From Rufibacter radiotolerans (GTDB lineage: Bacteria > Bacteroidota > Bacteroidia > Cytophagales > Hymenobacteraceae): a DNA stretch of 64,000 nucleotides. The notes below the pieces were generated by a model. That model saw only the letters and a program-made list of their open reading frames with translations. It did no database searches and had not been told where the DNA came from. This document shows, piece after piece, positions 25,873-36,100 of this stretch. The stretch is from positions 1,200,408 to 1,264,407 of the forward strand of contig NZ_CP010777.1 in assembly GCF_001078055.1 (NCBI RefSeq), written 5' to 3'. Both the position numbers and the translations under genes were made by a program. Each line of letters starts with the position of its first letter. The first letter of the stretch is position 1.

Positions 25873-26937
25873 CTAGAATTGAATGGTTAACTTAAGCCAC
25901 ACCACCACTGCCATTAACACAATGTTCATCAGGTTCAGGGGGAGCAGGTACTTCCATTCCAGGGTAAGCAACTGGTCAATCCGTAACCGGGGGAAGGTCC
26001 ATCTGAACCACATCATCAGGAATAATAGCACCAGCGCTTTGGCCAGGAACCAGAACAGGCCCAGCCACGGCAGCGACTCCGTAATCCCGAAGGGAGACAA
26101 GTAGGCCCCGAAGAAAACGGTGACCGCGATGGAGGCAATGATGAACATGTTGATGAACTCCGCCAGGAAGAAATAAGCGAACTTCATTCCCGAGTACTCG
26201 GTGTGGAAACCGGCACCCAGTTCAGATTCGGCCTCTACCAGGTCAAAGGGTGCCCGGTTGGTTTCGGCGGTGCCGGCAATCATGTAAATCATGAAGGCGA
26301 GTACCGCCGGAATATGCCCCTGCACTATGAGCCAGCCATTGCGTTGCACCTCTACAATCTCAGAAAACTGCAGCGAACCGGTAATCAGAATCATGGTCAA
26401 AAGCGATAGGCCCACCGATAGTTCATAGCTGATGGTTTGCACCCCGCTGCGCATGGCGCCTATCATGGCAAACTTGTTATTACTTCCCCAACCGGCCAGC
26501 AGAATGCCAATTACCCCAATAGAGGAAAGCGCGATGATGAAGAGAACCCCAATGTTGATGTCAAAGGCCTGGAAATACCCCGCAAAAGGAATGACCGCCA
26601 AGGCCATTAAGGCGGTGATGATAACAAAGTAAGGGGCCAGGTTGTAGAGGAATTTGTCGGCTTTTACCGTACCCGTCAATTCTTTGGATACCAGCTTTAA
26701 AGCATCAGCCACCGTCTGGAACCACCCCTGGAACCCAACCCGGTTGGGGCCCAACCGCAGCTGGAAACGGGCCGCTACTTTTCGTTCCAGCAGCACCAGA
26801 AAAAGGCCGGCAATGGCAAAGAAGGTGAGATATACCACGGCTATAAGAATCATTTCTACTATACTGGCTACACTTGGTGGCATGATGGCAGAAAGCAGCT
26901 CATGCGTCTTTTCTGAGAGGGTAAGTGATATATTCAT
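25873..26937 (-). CDS. nuoH: NADH-quinone oxidoreductase subunit H
   Basis: 354 residues, eight membrane helices, forming the quinone-binding entrance at the junction of peripheral and membrane arms. The signature RLGPNRVGFQGWFQTVADAL and the conserved acidic loop (AETNRAPFDLVEAESELGAG) are intact. It begins 11 bp after the nuoD stop. That direct nuoD-nuoH junction leaves no room for nuoE, nuoF and nuoG, which usually sit there. Confidence 0.95.
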   Translation of the reverse strand: MNISLTLSEKTHELLSAIMPPSVASIVEMILIAVVYLTFFAIAGLFLVLLERKVAARFQLRLGPNRVGFQGWFQTVADALKLVSKELTGTVKADKFLYNLAPYFVIITALMALAVIPFAGYFQAFDINIGVLFIIALSSIGVIGILLAGWGSNNKFAMIGAMRSGVQTISYELSVGLSLLTMILITGSLQFSEIVEVQRNGWLIVQGHIPAVLAFMIYMIAGTAETNRAPFDLVEAESELGAGFHTEYSGMKFAYFFLAEFINMFIIASIAVTVFFGAYLSPFGITESLPWLGLFWFLAKALVLLFLMMWFRWTFPRLRIDQLLTLEWKYLLPLNLMNIVLMAVVVWLKLTIQF

Positions 26938-26948
26938 CGCCTTGTGGT

Positions 26949-28070
26949 TTATCGGTCTATATCAGGGATTACAAGATCTAGGGTGGCCATGGATGCTACC
27001 AGGTCTCCTACTTTTCCGCCCACGGCTATATGATTCAGAAGGGATAAGTTGGAGAGGCCCGGCGAGCGGAATTTGAGCCGGTACGGGTTTTTTGTGCCGG
27101 TACTAATGATGAATACCCCCAGCTCGCCGCGGGCCGTTTCTACTTTCTGGTAGAATTCACCTTTGGGCAATTTTATGACGGCATCGGTGGCCACCTGGAA
27201 ATTCCCTTCTGGGATGTTGTCAATCAACTGCTCAATGATGGAGAGGGACTCCCACATCTCCTCAATCCGGACCTGGTAGCGGGCAAAGGTGTCTCCCTCG
27301 GTCTTCAGGATTTCCTTGAACGTGACTTTGTTCAGGGCGCTGTACGGGTGGTGTTTCCGTACGTCGCAGGAATATCCAGAAGCCCGGCCCACCGGACCAG
27401 AGGCGCCGTAGGAAATGGCGGCCTCTTTGCTTAACACGCCCACGCCTTTGGTTCTTTTCTGGAAGATGACGTTGTTGGTTAGCAGGGTGTCGTACTCCGG
27501 TAATTTGCTTCTGAAGTGGGTGATGAAGGCTTTGACTCTGGAAATGAAGTTGGGGTGAATGTCAAACATCAGGCCCCCGGGTAGACTGTAGTTCATGGTT
27601 AGCCGTGCGCCGCAGGTTTCCTCAAAGATGTCGTTGATCATTTCCCGGTCCCGGAACCCGTAGAAGTAGGTGGTGAGCGCTCCCACGTCCATTCCCAAAA
27701 CACCCCACCACAGGCAGTGCGAGGCAATTCTGGTCAGTTCGCCTATAATGGTTCTAACTACCTTGGCCCGTTCCGGGATTTCAACGCCCAGGGCATTTTC
27801 TACGGCCAGGCAAACAGCCTCATTGTTGATGTGGGAAGACAGGTAGTCCAGCCGGTCTGTCAAGTGAATGATCTGCTGGTAGCTGTTGCGCTCACACATC
27901 TTTTCAATGGAGCGGTGTATATAGCCCAGGTCTGGTTCTACCTTTTTGATAACCTCACCGTCTATGGTTAACAGCAGCCGGAGAACCCCGTGGGTGGCAG
28001 GGTGCTGAGGCCCCATGTTAATGAAGTATTCTTCAGACTTAAAGTTGGTATTGACAGTAGCGGTTTCCAT
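26949..28070 (-). CDS. nuoD: NADH-quinone oxidoreductase subunit D
   Basis: 373 residues, the large [NiFe]-hydrogenase-like subunit that forms the quinone site with NuoB. MGPQHPATHGVLRLLLTIDG near the N-terminus contains the conserved His, and the C-terminus reads DLVIPDIDR as usual. It is separate from NuoC here (no CD fusion). It starts 6 bp after nuoC. Confidence 0.95.
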   Translation of the reverse strand: METATVNTNFKSEEYFINMGPQHPATHGVLRLLLTIDGEVIKKVEPDLGYIHRSIEKMCERNSYQQIIHLTDRLDYLSSHINNEAVCLAVENALGVEIPERAKVVRTIIGELTRIASHCLWWGVLGMDVGALTTYFYGFRDREMINDIFEETCGARLTMNYSLPGGLMFDIHPNFISRVKAFITHFRSKLPEYDTLLTNNVIFQKRTKGVGVLSKEAAISYGASGPVGRASGYSCDVRKHHPYSALNKVTFKEILKTEGDTFARYQVRIEEMWESLSIIEQLIDNIPEGNFQVATDAVIKLPKGEFYQKVETARGELGVFIISTGTKNPYRLKFRSPGLSNLSLLNHIAVGGKVGDLVASMATLDLVIPDIDR

Positions 28071-28076
28071 ATGCGT

Positions 28077-28553
28077 TTACTTAACTATCATGTTCACTTC
28101 ATCTGAAAAATCTTTCCGGAGCGGGTAGCCTACGTAATCTTCGGTGAGGAAAAGCCTTTTCATGTTAGGGTGGCCGTTGAACCTGATCCCGAAAAAGTCA
28201 AACACCTCCCGCTCATGGAATTCTGCGGTGCGCCAGAGATCAGATACCGTGTCCAGGGTGGGTGTTTCCCGGTCTGGGGTGGTGACCCGTACCACCAGAA
28301 TATGGCGGTGGGTGGTGGATTCCAGGTGATAAATCACCCCCAGCTCTTTGCCCCAGTCTACCCCGGTGAGGCAGAACAGGTAATCAAAATCCGTTTCGGG
28401 GGTGTTTTTCAGAAAACGCATCAAAACCAGCAGCTGGTCTGGGTCAATGCTCACATTCAGAAACTGTGGCCCCTCGGTGGAGAATTGAAGCTTGACCGCC
28501 TCAGGCTCCGGAAACCAGTCTCCAATTAGGTATTGTAGTGCTTCGTTGGTCAT
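28077..28553 (-). CDS. nuoC: NADH-quinone oxidoreductase subunit C
   Basis: 158 residues, the 30 kDa-subunit family of the peripheral arm. The signature HEREVFDFFGIRFNGHPNMK with the following FLTEDYVGYPLRKDF block is diagnostic. It is soluble and has no metal ligands. It starts 12 bp after nuoB. Confidence 0.95.
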   Translation of the reverse strand: MTNEALQYLIGDWFPEPEAVKLQFSTEGPQFLNVSIDPDQLLVLMRFLKNTPETDFDYLFCLTGVDWGKELGVIYHLESTTHRHILVVRVTTPDRETPTLDTVSDLWRTAEFHEREVFDFFGIRFNGHPNMKRLFLTEDYVGYPLRKDFSDEVNMIVK

Positions 28554-28565
28554 AGCTCCTGGGCG

Positions 28566-29141
28566 TTAAAAGCCTTCATCAAAACCGTCAATAGGATTCT
28601 TCTTGTGCTTCATGCTTTCCTGCCTGATCTTGTCCTGCAGCATCAGCATACCTTCCAGCAGGGCCTCGGGGCGGGGCGGGCAACCCGGCACATACACATC
28701 TACCGGAATGATATGGTCGGCACCTTTTACCACGGAATAGGAATTGTAGAAAAAAGGTCCGCCGGAGATAGCGCAGGCACCCATGGCGATGACGTATTTG
28801 GGTTCGGCCATCTGGTCATACAGGCGGCGCAGCACCGGGGCCATTTTGTTGGTGATGGTGCCGGCTATCACAATCAGATCTGCCTGGCGGGGCGAAGGGC
28901 GGGCTACTTCAAACCCAAAACGGGAGTAGTCATGGCGGGCGGCTCCTGTCTGCATCATTTCAATGGCGCAACAACTGGTGCCAAAATAGAGCGACCATAA
29001 AGAATTGGCCCGGCCCCAATTGATGATCTTGTCCAGAGAAGTGACGACTACGTTGGCCCCATTGCCGGCCGGAATGACCTTGCCCGGGAAATCTGCCGGC
29101 ATGGTAGGCGCGGCCGGTGCGGTGGTGGGTTCTACTGCCAT
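28566..29141 (-). CDS. nuoB: NADH-quinone oxidoreductase subunit B (cluster N2)
   Basis: 191 residues from ATG 29141. I preferred this to ATG 29162 because AGGAG lies 8 nt upstream and the overlap with nuoA is then only 10 bp. The N2 ligands are visible: tandem cysteines in [22 protein letters not shown] and [14 protein letters not shown]. It passes electrons from the iron-sulphur chain to quinone. The N-terminus is Pro/Ala-rich ([15 protein letters not shown]). Confidence 0.95.
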   Translation of the reverse strand: MAVEPTTAPAAPTMPADFPGKVIPAGNGANVVVTSLDKIINWGRANSLWSLYFGTSCCAIEMMQTGAARHDYSRFGFEVARPSPRQADLIVIAGTITNKMAPVLRRLYDQMAEPKYVIAMGACAISGGPFFYNSYSVVKGADHIIPVDVYVPGCPPRPEALLEGMLMLQDKIRQESMKHKKNPIDGFDEGF

Positions 29142-29482
29142 TTTAGTGCTCCTTTCTTCCAAGCGTACAGAAGGCCTAAGCCCAGAATAAATAAGAAGAT
29201 GAATATCTCCACCAGCGCAGCGGTACCCACCGTTTTGAAGACCACGGCCCAGGGGAATAAAAAGGCCACCTCCACATCAAAAATCAGGAACAAGATGGCG
29301 AACAGGTAATACCCCACTTTGAACTGCACCCAGGTGGGGCCAATGGTGGTCATGCCGCTTTCATAGGGCTCGCGTTTCTGCGGATTATCTGACTTAGGCG
29401 AGATTAAATTGGAGAGGAAATTTGCCCCGGCCACCAGTACCACGCCGGCCAGAAAGAAAACTATCAATGCTTCTGAACCCAT
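29132..29482 (-). CDS. nuoA: NADH-quinone oxidoreductase subunit A
   Basis: 116 residues, three membrane helices. The conserved [10 protein letters not shown] (residues 40-49) and [18 protein letters not shown] are diagnostic. It is the first nuo gene and starts 78 bp after the korB stop on the same strand. No terminator-like hairpin is visible in that 78 bp, so korAB and nuo may be one transcript. Confidence 0.93.
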   Translation of the reverse strand: MGSEALIVFFLAGVVLVAGANFLSNLISPKSDNPQKREPYESGMTTIGPTWVQFKVGYYLFAILFLIFDVEVAFLFPWAVVFKTVGTAALVEIFIFLFILGLGLLYAWKKGALKWQ

Positions 29483-29560
29483 TTCTTTGCTGCTTTATTG
29501 TTAAATAATATTACCAGAAATGAAGAGGAATAAAACTGATGAAGATCAGTTGCCAGCATG

Positions 29561-30577
29561 CTATTTTACCTGGTAGGTCTCTCCTGAAAAGAAGAGATCA
29601 TCGGTCTTGGTGAAAGGTGATCTGGCTTTCACTTCTGCGGTCAACGCATCTTCTCTTTCTTCCAGGGTAAAGTCCTCGTAGCTTCTAATCACACCGGTAA
29701 CCATGGGGTGTTCCAGGCGCACCAGCATCTGGTGTAGGGTGGGGTCTTTCTCTTTGGCGTCATGCACCAAAATGTCTGCCAGCGTCACGCCGTTCTCGCC
29801 AATAGTGACTACTTCCAGCTTGAGGCCCTTCAGCACTATGCCTTTTTCCTTGTCTTTCCCGAACAGCATGGGTTTGCCATGCTCCAGAAAGATCTGCTTG
29901 TCTTCCTTGACGTCTTTGTTGGTGACACTGTCAAAGCACCCGTCGTTAAAGATCACGCAGTTCTGAAGTACCTCAATCAAAGACGTGCCCTTGAATTGAT
30001 GAGCCTCAATCAGGATCTGCGAAATGACTTTTGGGTTGTTGCCGGCAATGCGGGCAAAGAAGCGTGCGTTGGCGCCCAGGGCCAGCTCACCGGGAGAGAA
30101 GGGCGGCTGGGTGTTTCCGTAGGGAGATGACTTTGTTTTCTGGCCCAGCAGGGAAGTAGGAGAGAATTGACCTTTGGTTAAACCGTAGATCTCATTGTTG
30201 AACATGACAATGTTGAGGTCCACGTTCCGGCGCAGGGCATGGATGAAGTGGTTACCGCCAATGGCCATGGAGTCTCCGTCGCCGGTCATCACCCACACGC
30301 TTAGATTAGGGTTGGCCAGTTTCACGCCGGTAGCAATGCCCGGGGCCCTGCCATGGATGCTGTGCATGCCGTAGGTGTCCATGTAGTACGGGAACCTAGA
30401 GGAGCACCCAATGCCGGAAATGAACACCACGTCTTCTTTTCTCACCCCCATATCTGGGAGGGCCTTCTGCATGGACCGCAGGATCACGTAATCATCGCAG
30501 CCGGGGCACCATCTTACTTCCTGGTCGCTGGTGAAATCTTTAAAAGTATAGGCAGGGATTGGAGTAGTGGTTTCCAT
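29561..30577 (-). CDS. korB: 2-oxoglutarate:ferredoxin oxidoreductase, beta subunit
   Basis: 338 residues, the thiamine-diphosphate subunit. VRWCPGCDDYVILRSMQKAL begins the domain with the CPGC cysteines, SGIGCSSRFPYYMDTYGMHS follows, and the ThDP/Mg motif GDGDSMAIGGNHFIHALRRN is complete. With KorA it oxidatively decarboxylates 2-oxoglutarate (or a related 2-oxoacid) to acyl-CoA and reduces ferredoxin. It starts 2 bp after korA and precedes nuoA. KorAB of this type works in aerobes such as mycobacteria, so presence here does not imply strict anaerobiosis. Substrate preference between 2-oxoglutarate and other 2-oxoacids is not certain. Confidence 0.9.
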   Translation of the reverse strand: METTTPIPAYTFKDFTSDQEVRWCPGCDDYVILRSMQKALPDMGVRKEDVVFISGIGCSSRFPYYMDTYGMHSIHGRAPGIATGVKLANPNLSVWVMTGDGDSMAIGGNHFIHALRRNVDLNIVMFNNEIYGLTKGQFSPTSLLGQKTKSSPYGNTQPPFSPGELALGANARFFARIAGNNPKVISQILIEAHQFKGTSLIEVLQNCVIFNDGCFDSVTNKDVKEDKQIFLEHGKPMLFGKDKEKGIVLKGLKLEVVTIGENGVTLADILVHDAKEKDPTLHQMLVRLEHPMVTGVIRSYEDFTLEEREDALTAEVKARSPFTKTDDLFFSGETYQVK

Positions 30578-30579
30578 AA

Positions 30580-32433
30580 TTAGATGAGTTTTTTAAATTC
30601 CTGGGTGAGTTCATCATTGGCAAAAGGAAGGCCCTGAATCTTGTTGAACTGCGTATATTCAAACTGCCCGAAGTTCATTCTCAGGATGCTGGCGAACTGG
30701 CCGCCGTTGAGTTCACAGACCACAATGGTTTTAAACTTGGAGAAGATCTCGGCTGTGTTCTTAGGCAGCGGGTTAATGTAGTTGAAGTGCGCCAGGCCAA
30801 TGCCGTCATACCCTTCCTTGTTCAGGTGTTTCACCGCCGAATAAAGGGACCCATACGTACCGCCCCAGCCTACTACCAGCAGGTCTCCGGATTGGGCAAA
30901 CTCAGTCTTAAGCTCTGGGATATTTTCCTGCACGCGCCGCACTTTCTCGGCCCTGATGTAGGTCATGGTCTGGTGGTTTTCCGGCACGTGAGACACGTTA
31001 CCCGTGATGGAGTCTTTTTCAAGGCCACCAATTCTATGCTCCAGGCCCGGGGTGCCCGGCACGGCCCAATTGCGGGCCAACGTTTCCGGATCGCGGTTGA
31101 AGGGGGCATTCTTTTCGGTGCTGTCCGTGATTTTGCGGTTTTTGATCTCCGGCATCTCCGACACCGATTTGATTTTCCAGGGAGCAGAGCCGTTTGCAAT
31201 GTACCCGTCGGTTAACAGGATAACCGGGGTCATGTGCTCCAGCGCCAGCCTTGCGGCTTCATAGGCATAATTGAAACAGTTGGCCGGGGTGCTGGCCGCT
31301 AGCACAATCGCAGGGCTTTCGCCGTTTCTGCCGTACATGGCCTGCATGAGGTCAGACTGCTCTGTTTTGGTAGGCAGACCGGTAGAAGGCCCGCCGCGCT
31401 GGACATTGATGATTACCAGCGGTAACTCCGTCATCACGGCCAGGCCGATAGCTTCCCCTTTCAGGGCTAAACCAGGGCCAGAGGTAGTGGTGACCGCTAA
31501 GTCTCCGGCAAAGGAGGCGCCAATGGCAGAGGTAATGCCGGCAATCTCATCTTCGGCCTGGAAGGCTTTCACGCCAAAGTGCTTGTGTTTCACCAGCTCA
31601 TGCAAGATATCGGTGGCCGGGGTAATGGGGTAAGACCCCAAAAACAGCTCCAACCCGGCTTTTTCGGCGGCGGCCAGCAGACCCCAGGCGGTGGCGGTGT
31701 TGCCCATGATAATGCGGTAAGTTCCTTCCCGCATCTTGGCCGGTGAAATGGTATAGGAGTTAGGGATGAGCTCTAAGGTCTCTGCGTAATAGAAACCGGC
31801 ATTCAAGACCTTGGTGTTGGCCTCTATTAGCTGGGGCTTGGACTTGAATTTCTTATTAATGAAGTCTATGGTATGCTCTGTGGACCGGTTGTACATCCAG
31901 TAGATCATGCCTAGCGAGAACATGTTCTTGCTTCTGGTGATGGCGGAGTTATCCAGTCCGGGGATATCTTTCACGGCCTCTTTAGTTAAAGAGGTCATAG
32001 GCACTTCAATCACCTTATAGTTGTCCAGGCTTCCGTCGTGCAGGGGATTGGTGGCATAAGCGGCTTTCTCCAGGTTCTTAGAGGTGAAGGCGTCTGTGTC
32101 TACTATAATGGTCTGCTTTGGCTTGAGCGCATGCAGGTTCGCTTTCAGGCCCGCGGGGTTCATGGCCACCAATAGATCCACATTGTCACCGGGGGTGCTT
32201 ACTTCCACGCTGCCTATGTGTACCTGAAAGCCAGATACGCCATACAGACTCCCTTGGGGGGCTCTAATCTCAGAGGGGTAGTTTGGAAAAGTAGCCACGT
32301 CATTGCCAAACATGGCCGAGGTGTCTGTGAACTGGGTGCCGGTCAGCTGCATTCCGTCACCTGAATCGCCAACAAACCGAACGACAACTGCCTCCAGAAC
32401 TTCGGGTTCAATTTTAATTTTCTCTGTGATCAT
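30580..32433 (-). CDS. korA: 2-oxoglutarate:ferredoxin oxidoreductase, fused gamma-alpha subunit
   Basis: 617 residues. The gamma domain comes first (VVVRFVGDSGDGMQLTGTQF, residues 17-36, CoA-binding region), then the alpha pyrimidine-binding domain with GSYPITPATDILHELVKHKH and the RGGPSTGLPTKTEQSDLMQA block, and a C-terminal domain. This gamma-alpha fusion is the standard KorA form. A -7 box (TAGTTTTG) lies 52 bp upstream at 32486-32493. It is divergent from the ferredoxin gene at 32609, so the two halves of the ferredoxin module share one control region. Confidence 0.9.
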   Translation of the reverse strand: MITEKIKIEPEVLEAVVVRFVGDSGDGMQLTGTQFTDTSAMFGNDVATFPNYPSEIRAPQGSLYGVSGFQVHIGSVEVSTPGDNVDLLVAMNPAGLKANLHALKPKQTIIVDTDAFTSKNLEKAAYATNPLHDGSLDNYKVIEVPMTSLTKEAVKDIPGLDNSAITRSKNMFSLGMIYWMYNRSTEHTIDFINKKFKSKPQLIEANTKVLNAGFYYAETLELIPNSYTISPAKMREGTYRIIMGNTATAWGLLAAAEKAGLELFLGSYPITPATDILHELVKHKHFGVKAFQAEDEIAGITSAIGASFAGDLAVTTTSGPGLALKGEAIGLAVMTELPLVIINVQRGGPSTGLPTKTEQSDLMQAMYGRNGESPAIVLAASTPANCFNYAYEAARLALEHMTPVILLTDGYIANGSAPWKIKSVSEMPEIKNRKITDSTEKNAPFNRDPETLARNWAVPGTPGLEHRIGGLEKDSITGNVSHVPENHQTMTYIRAEKVRRVQENIPELKTEFAQSGDLLVVGWGGTYGSLYSAVKHLNKEGYDGIGLAHFNYINPLPKNTAEIFSKFKTIVVCELNGGQFASILRMNFGQFEYTQFNKIQGLPFANDELTQEFKKLI

Positions 32434-32485
32434 GGTTGAGATTTTAAGAGGTGATAGAATGCACTTTTGGGAGAATTATTGTTAC

Positions 32486-32493
32486 CAAAACTA
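32486..32493 (-). promoter_or_regulatory. Candidate -7 box for korAB (and perhaps nuo)
   Basis: TAGTTTTG on the minus strand fits TAnnTTTG. The nearest TTG upstream is only 14 nt away (usual 17-23), so the -33 part is unsure. The predicted leader is about 46 nt. Confidence 0.35.
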
Positions 32494-32608
32494 TTTTCTA
32501 TTGAAGGCAATTGAAATGATTAGCATCATGCGATAGAGTGACCATCATCATGTTTAATAGGTAGAAAGAAATCTAATTTCATTCTGTCTAACCAAAACAT
32601 TTAAAGTC

Positions 32609-32959
32609 ATGGCACTAATAATTACCGATGAATGCATCAACTGCGATGCCTGCATTTCCAAATGCCCAAATAATGCTATTTCAGAACCAGATGCCGAGTG
32701 GTCCTTTGCGGATGGTACTACCTTAAGGGGGCTGGTAAAATCTCTTACCGGAGCAGATCTGGATGCAGACGCTAAAAATGCGCCCCTATCAGATGAGTTC
32801 TATTTCATTGTGTCTGATAAATGCACCGAGTGCCATGGGTTTCATGAAAAGCCCCAGTGCGCCTCTGTATGCCCGGTTGACTGCTGCATAGTAGATGACA
32901 GCCATATAGAGTCTGAGGATCAACTGCTCCTGAAAAAGGTCTGGATGCACGGCGAATAA
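32609..32959 (+). CDS. 2[4Fe-4S] ferredoxin (Alvin-type spacing)
   Basis: 116 residues. Cluster 1 is CINCDACISKCP (residues 11-22). Cluster 2 is CTECHGFHEKPQCASVCPVD, with an eight-residue insert between the second and third Cys, as in the Allochromatium-type (Alvin, YfhL-like) ferredoxins known for very low potentials. A further Cys pair (DCC) follows. A 40-residue segment separates the clusters. It is the likely electron carrier between KorAB/PFOR and complex I, which is inference from its position between their genes. It is cytosolic and 149 bp upstream of nifJ on the same strand. Confidence 0.93.
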   Translation: MALIITDECINCDACISKCPNNAISEPDAEWSFADGTTLRGLVKSLTGADLDADAKNAPLSDEFYFIVSDKCTECHGFHEKPQCASVCPVDCCIVDDSHIESEDQLLLKKVWMHGE

Positions 32960-33064
32960 ACACGACATAACAGCTACCGCACAGTTGCTTATTTATGTTC
33001 TTTAGGGATAAAGGATGATGCTTTTTTATTGCCTTAAACCAGCAATATACTGTTGCCATTCTGC

Positions 33065-33084
33065 AATTCTGGAATTACAGAATT
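33065..33084. promoter_or_regulatory. Inverted repeat upstream of nifJ (candidate operator)
   Basis: AATTCTG and CAGAATT (7 bp perfect arms, 6 nt apart) end 24 bp before the nifJ ATG. They could bind a regulator of PFOR. No known factor is recognised. Confidence 0.35.
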
Positions 33085-33107
33085 CTTAGGGTACCAATAA
33101 AATAATC

Positions 33108-36100
33108 ATGATGAAAAAAGATTTCCCAAAACTGATTTGCGACGCTAATGAGGCGGTAGCCATTATAGCTCACAAAACCAATGAAGTTTGCGCTATATAC
33201 CCCATTACACCGGCTTCCCCCATGGGGGAGCATGTGGATGTTTACAGCGCCAATAAAAAGAAAAACATTTGGGGGAATATCCCCCGGATTGTGGAAATGC
33301 AGAGTGAAGGGGGCGCCGCGGGTGCGGTCCACGGGTCTTTGCAGGCGGGGGCCTTGACCACCACCTTCACGGCCTCTCAGGGGCTGTTGCTGATGATCCC
33401 CAACATGTTCAAGATAGCGGGTGAGCTTTTGCCTTCTGTGATCCATGTGGCCGCCAGAACCGTTGCCACCCACGCGCTCTCCATCTTCGGCGACCATTCA
33501 GATGTGATGGCGGCCCGGCAGACAGGCTATGCCATGCTGTTTGCAGGGTCTGTGCAGGAAGCCATGGATTTTGCCCTGATCTCACAGGTAGCCACGTTCC
33601 ACTCCAGGGTACCCTTCCTCAATATATTTGACGGTTTCCGCACCTCCCATGAAATCTCCAAGATTGACAGCATTCCAGATGAGGTGATCAAAGCCATGAT
33701 GCCCGAGGAGAAGGTGATGGACCACCGCAACCGGTCTCTGGACCCAGACCACCCCGTGATCAGGGGTACCTCCCAGAACCCAGATGTCTTCTTCCAGGCC
33801 CGCGAGGCCGCAAATCTCTATTATGACCGTGTACCCAGCATTGTGCAGGACGTCATGGACGAGTTCTATGGCCACACCGGCCGTAAATATGAGCTCTTTG
33901 ATTATGTGGGCCACCCGGAGGCCGAAAGGGTCATTATTATCATGGGTTCCGGCGAAGGCGCGGCCTGGGAAACGGTACAATCCTTAACCGCCCAGGGCGA
34001 GAAGGTAGGCGTGCTGTTTGTGCGCCTGTACCGGCCTTTCTCCATCCAGCATTTCATGGATAAACTGCCGGCTACCGTGACTAAAGTAGCAGTGCTAGAC
34101 CGCACCAAAGAGCCCGGTAGCACCGGTGAGCCGCTGTACCTGGATGTGGTGACCGCCTTTGCGGAAAGCGACCGCGAGATGCCTTTGATCATTGGGGGCA
34201 GGTACGGCTTATCTTCTAAAGAATTCAACCCGTCCATGGTGAAAGCCGTGTATGATGAGCTGTTAAAAAGCAAGCCCAAAAACCACTTCACTATTGGCAT
34301 TAATGATGATGTAAGCTTCACCAGCTTAACCTATGACCCTGCGTTCAAAGCCGAGAAAACCACCATTAACTGTCTGTTCTATGGCTTAGGAGCAGACGGA
34401 ACGGTAGGGGCCAACAAGAACTCCATCAAGATTATTGGCGAAACCACCGATAATTACGTGCAGGGGTACTTTGTGTATGACTCTAAAAAAGCCGGGTCAC
34501 AGACCGTTTCGCACTTGCGTTTCGGGAAGGAGCCAATCCATTCTACTTACTTAATAGAGGAGGCAGATTTCATTGCCTGCCACCAATTCAATTTTGTTGA
34601 GAAGTATGACCTCCTCCGGAAGATAAAACCTGGGGGAACGTTCCTGCTCAATTCACCTTATTCTAAGGAAGAGGTTTGGGAGCAATTGCCGCAGCATCTG
34701 CAGGAAAAGATTGTAGAGAATCATCTTGAGTTTTATGTGGTAGATGCCACCAAAGTGGCGCAGGCGGCCAACCTGGGCAAGCGAACCAATACGGTGCTGC
34801 AAACCTGTTTCTTTGCCGTCTCTGGGGTATTGCCCAAAGAGGAGGCCATCCAGAAAATCAAGGACGCCATTGTGAAATCTTACTCCCACAAAGGGGATAA
34901 GGTGGTGAAAATGAACTTTGACGCGGTAGATGCCTCTTTGGAGAGCCTGCAGAAAGTAGACTACCCGGCCATGATCACCAACAATCGGCAGTTAAAGCCC
35001 ATGATGTCTGGCAACAGCAGCGCCTTTGTGAAAGAGGTACTGGGCAAGATTCTGGCCGGAACCGGTGATGAGCTTCCGGTGAGTGCCTTCCCGATAGACG
35101 GAACGTTCCCGACCGGTACCTCGCAGTTTGAGAAACGCGGCATCGCAGACTTTATTCCGGTATGGGATGACGCCAGCCTGTGTTCGCAGTGTAACAAGTG
35201 CGTGGTCATCTGTCCGCATGCTGCTATCAGGGCCAAGGTGGTGTCTAACGGGGAACTGCTGGGAGCGCCCGCCTCACTCAAAACCGTGCCTGCCAAAGGC
35301 CGACCCTTCAATGAGGCAACAGAGTCCTACATCTTGCAGGTATCTCCGGAAGACTGTACCGGCTGTGACTTGTGCGTGGCGGTTTGTCCGGTAGAGAGCA
35401 AGGAAATCCCCAATACCAAGGCGATCAACATGCACCGGAAGCTGGAAGTAGACGTGAACGAAAACCTGCACTGGGATTATTTCACCAACCTACCCGAGTA
35501 TAACCGCAAAGAACTGCAGCTCTCTAACGTGAAGGGCTCACAGTTCCTGGAGCCCTTGTTTGAGTTCTCAGGGGCCTGCTCCGGCTGCGGCGAGACGCCT
35601 TATGTGAAACTGCTGACCCAGCTCTACGGTGACAGTATCTTGATTGCCAACGCCACCGGCTGCTCCTCTATCTACGGCGGTAACCTGCCCACCACGCCTT
35701 ACAAAACAAATGCGTGCGGGCGCGGACCTGCCTGGGCAAATTCCCTCTTTGAGGACAATGCCGAGTTTGGTCTGGGCATGAGACTGGCGCTTACCAAGAA
35801 ACAGGAGATTGCGGTAAGCCTGCTCAAAGCAGTGGAGCCCCTGGTGGGCAGTGATCTGGTAGCCGATATCCTCAATAATCCAGAGGTTACCGAGACGGAG
35901 AAAAGCCAGAAGCTGGCGGATATTGAGCGGCTCAAAGTTGCTCTGGATGGGGTAGGGGATAACCCCGATGTAGTGAAACTTCGGCACTTCACAGAGCACC
36001 TCCGCAAAAAAGCGGTCTGGATCCTGGGCGGCGACGGCTGGGCCTATGACATTGGTTCTGGCGGGGTAGACCACATCATGGCCTCCGGCGAAGACATCAA

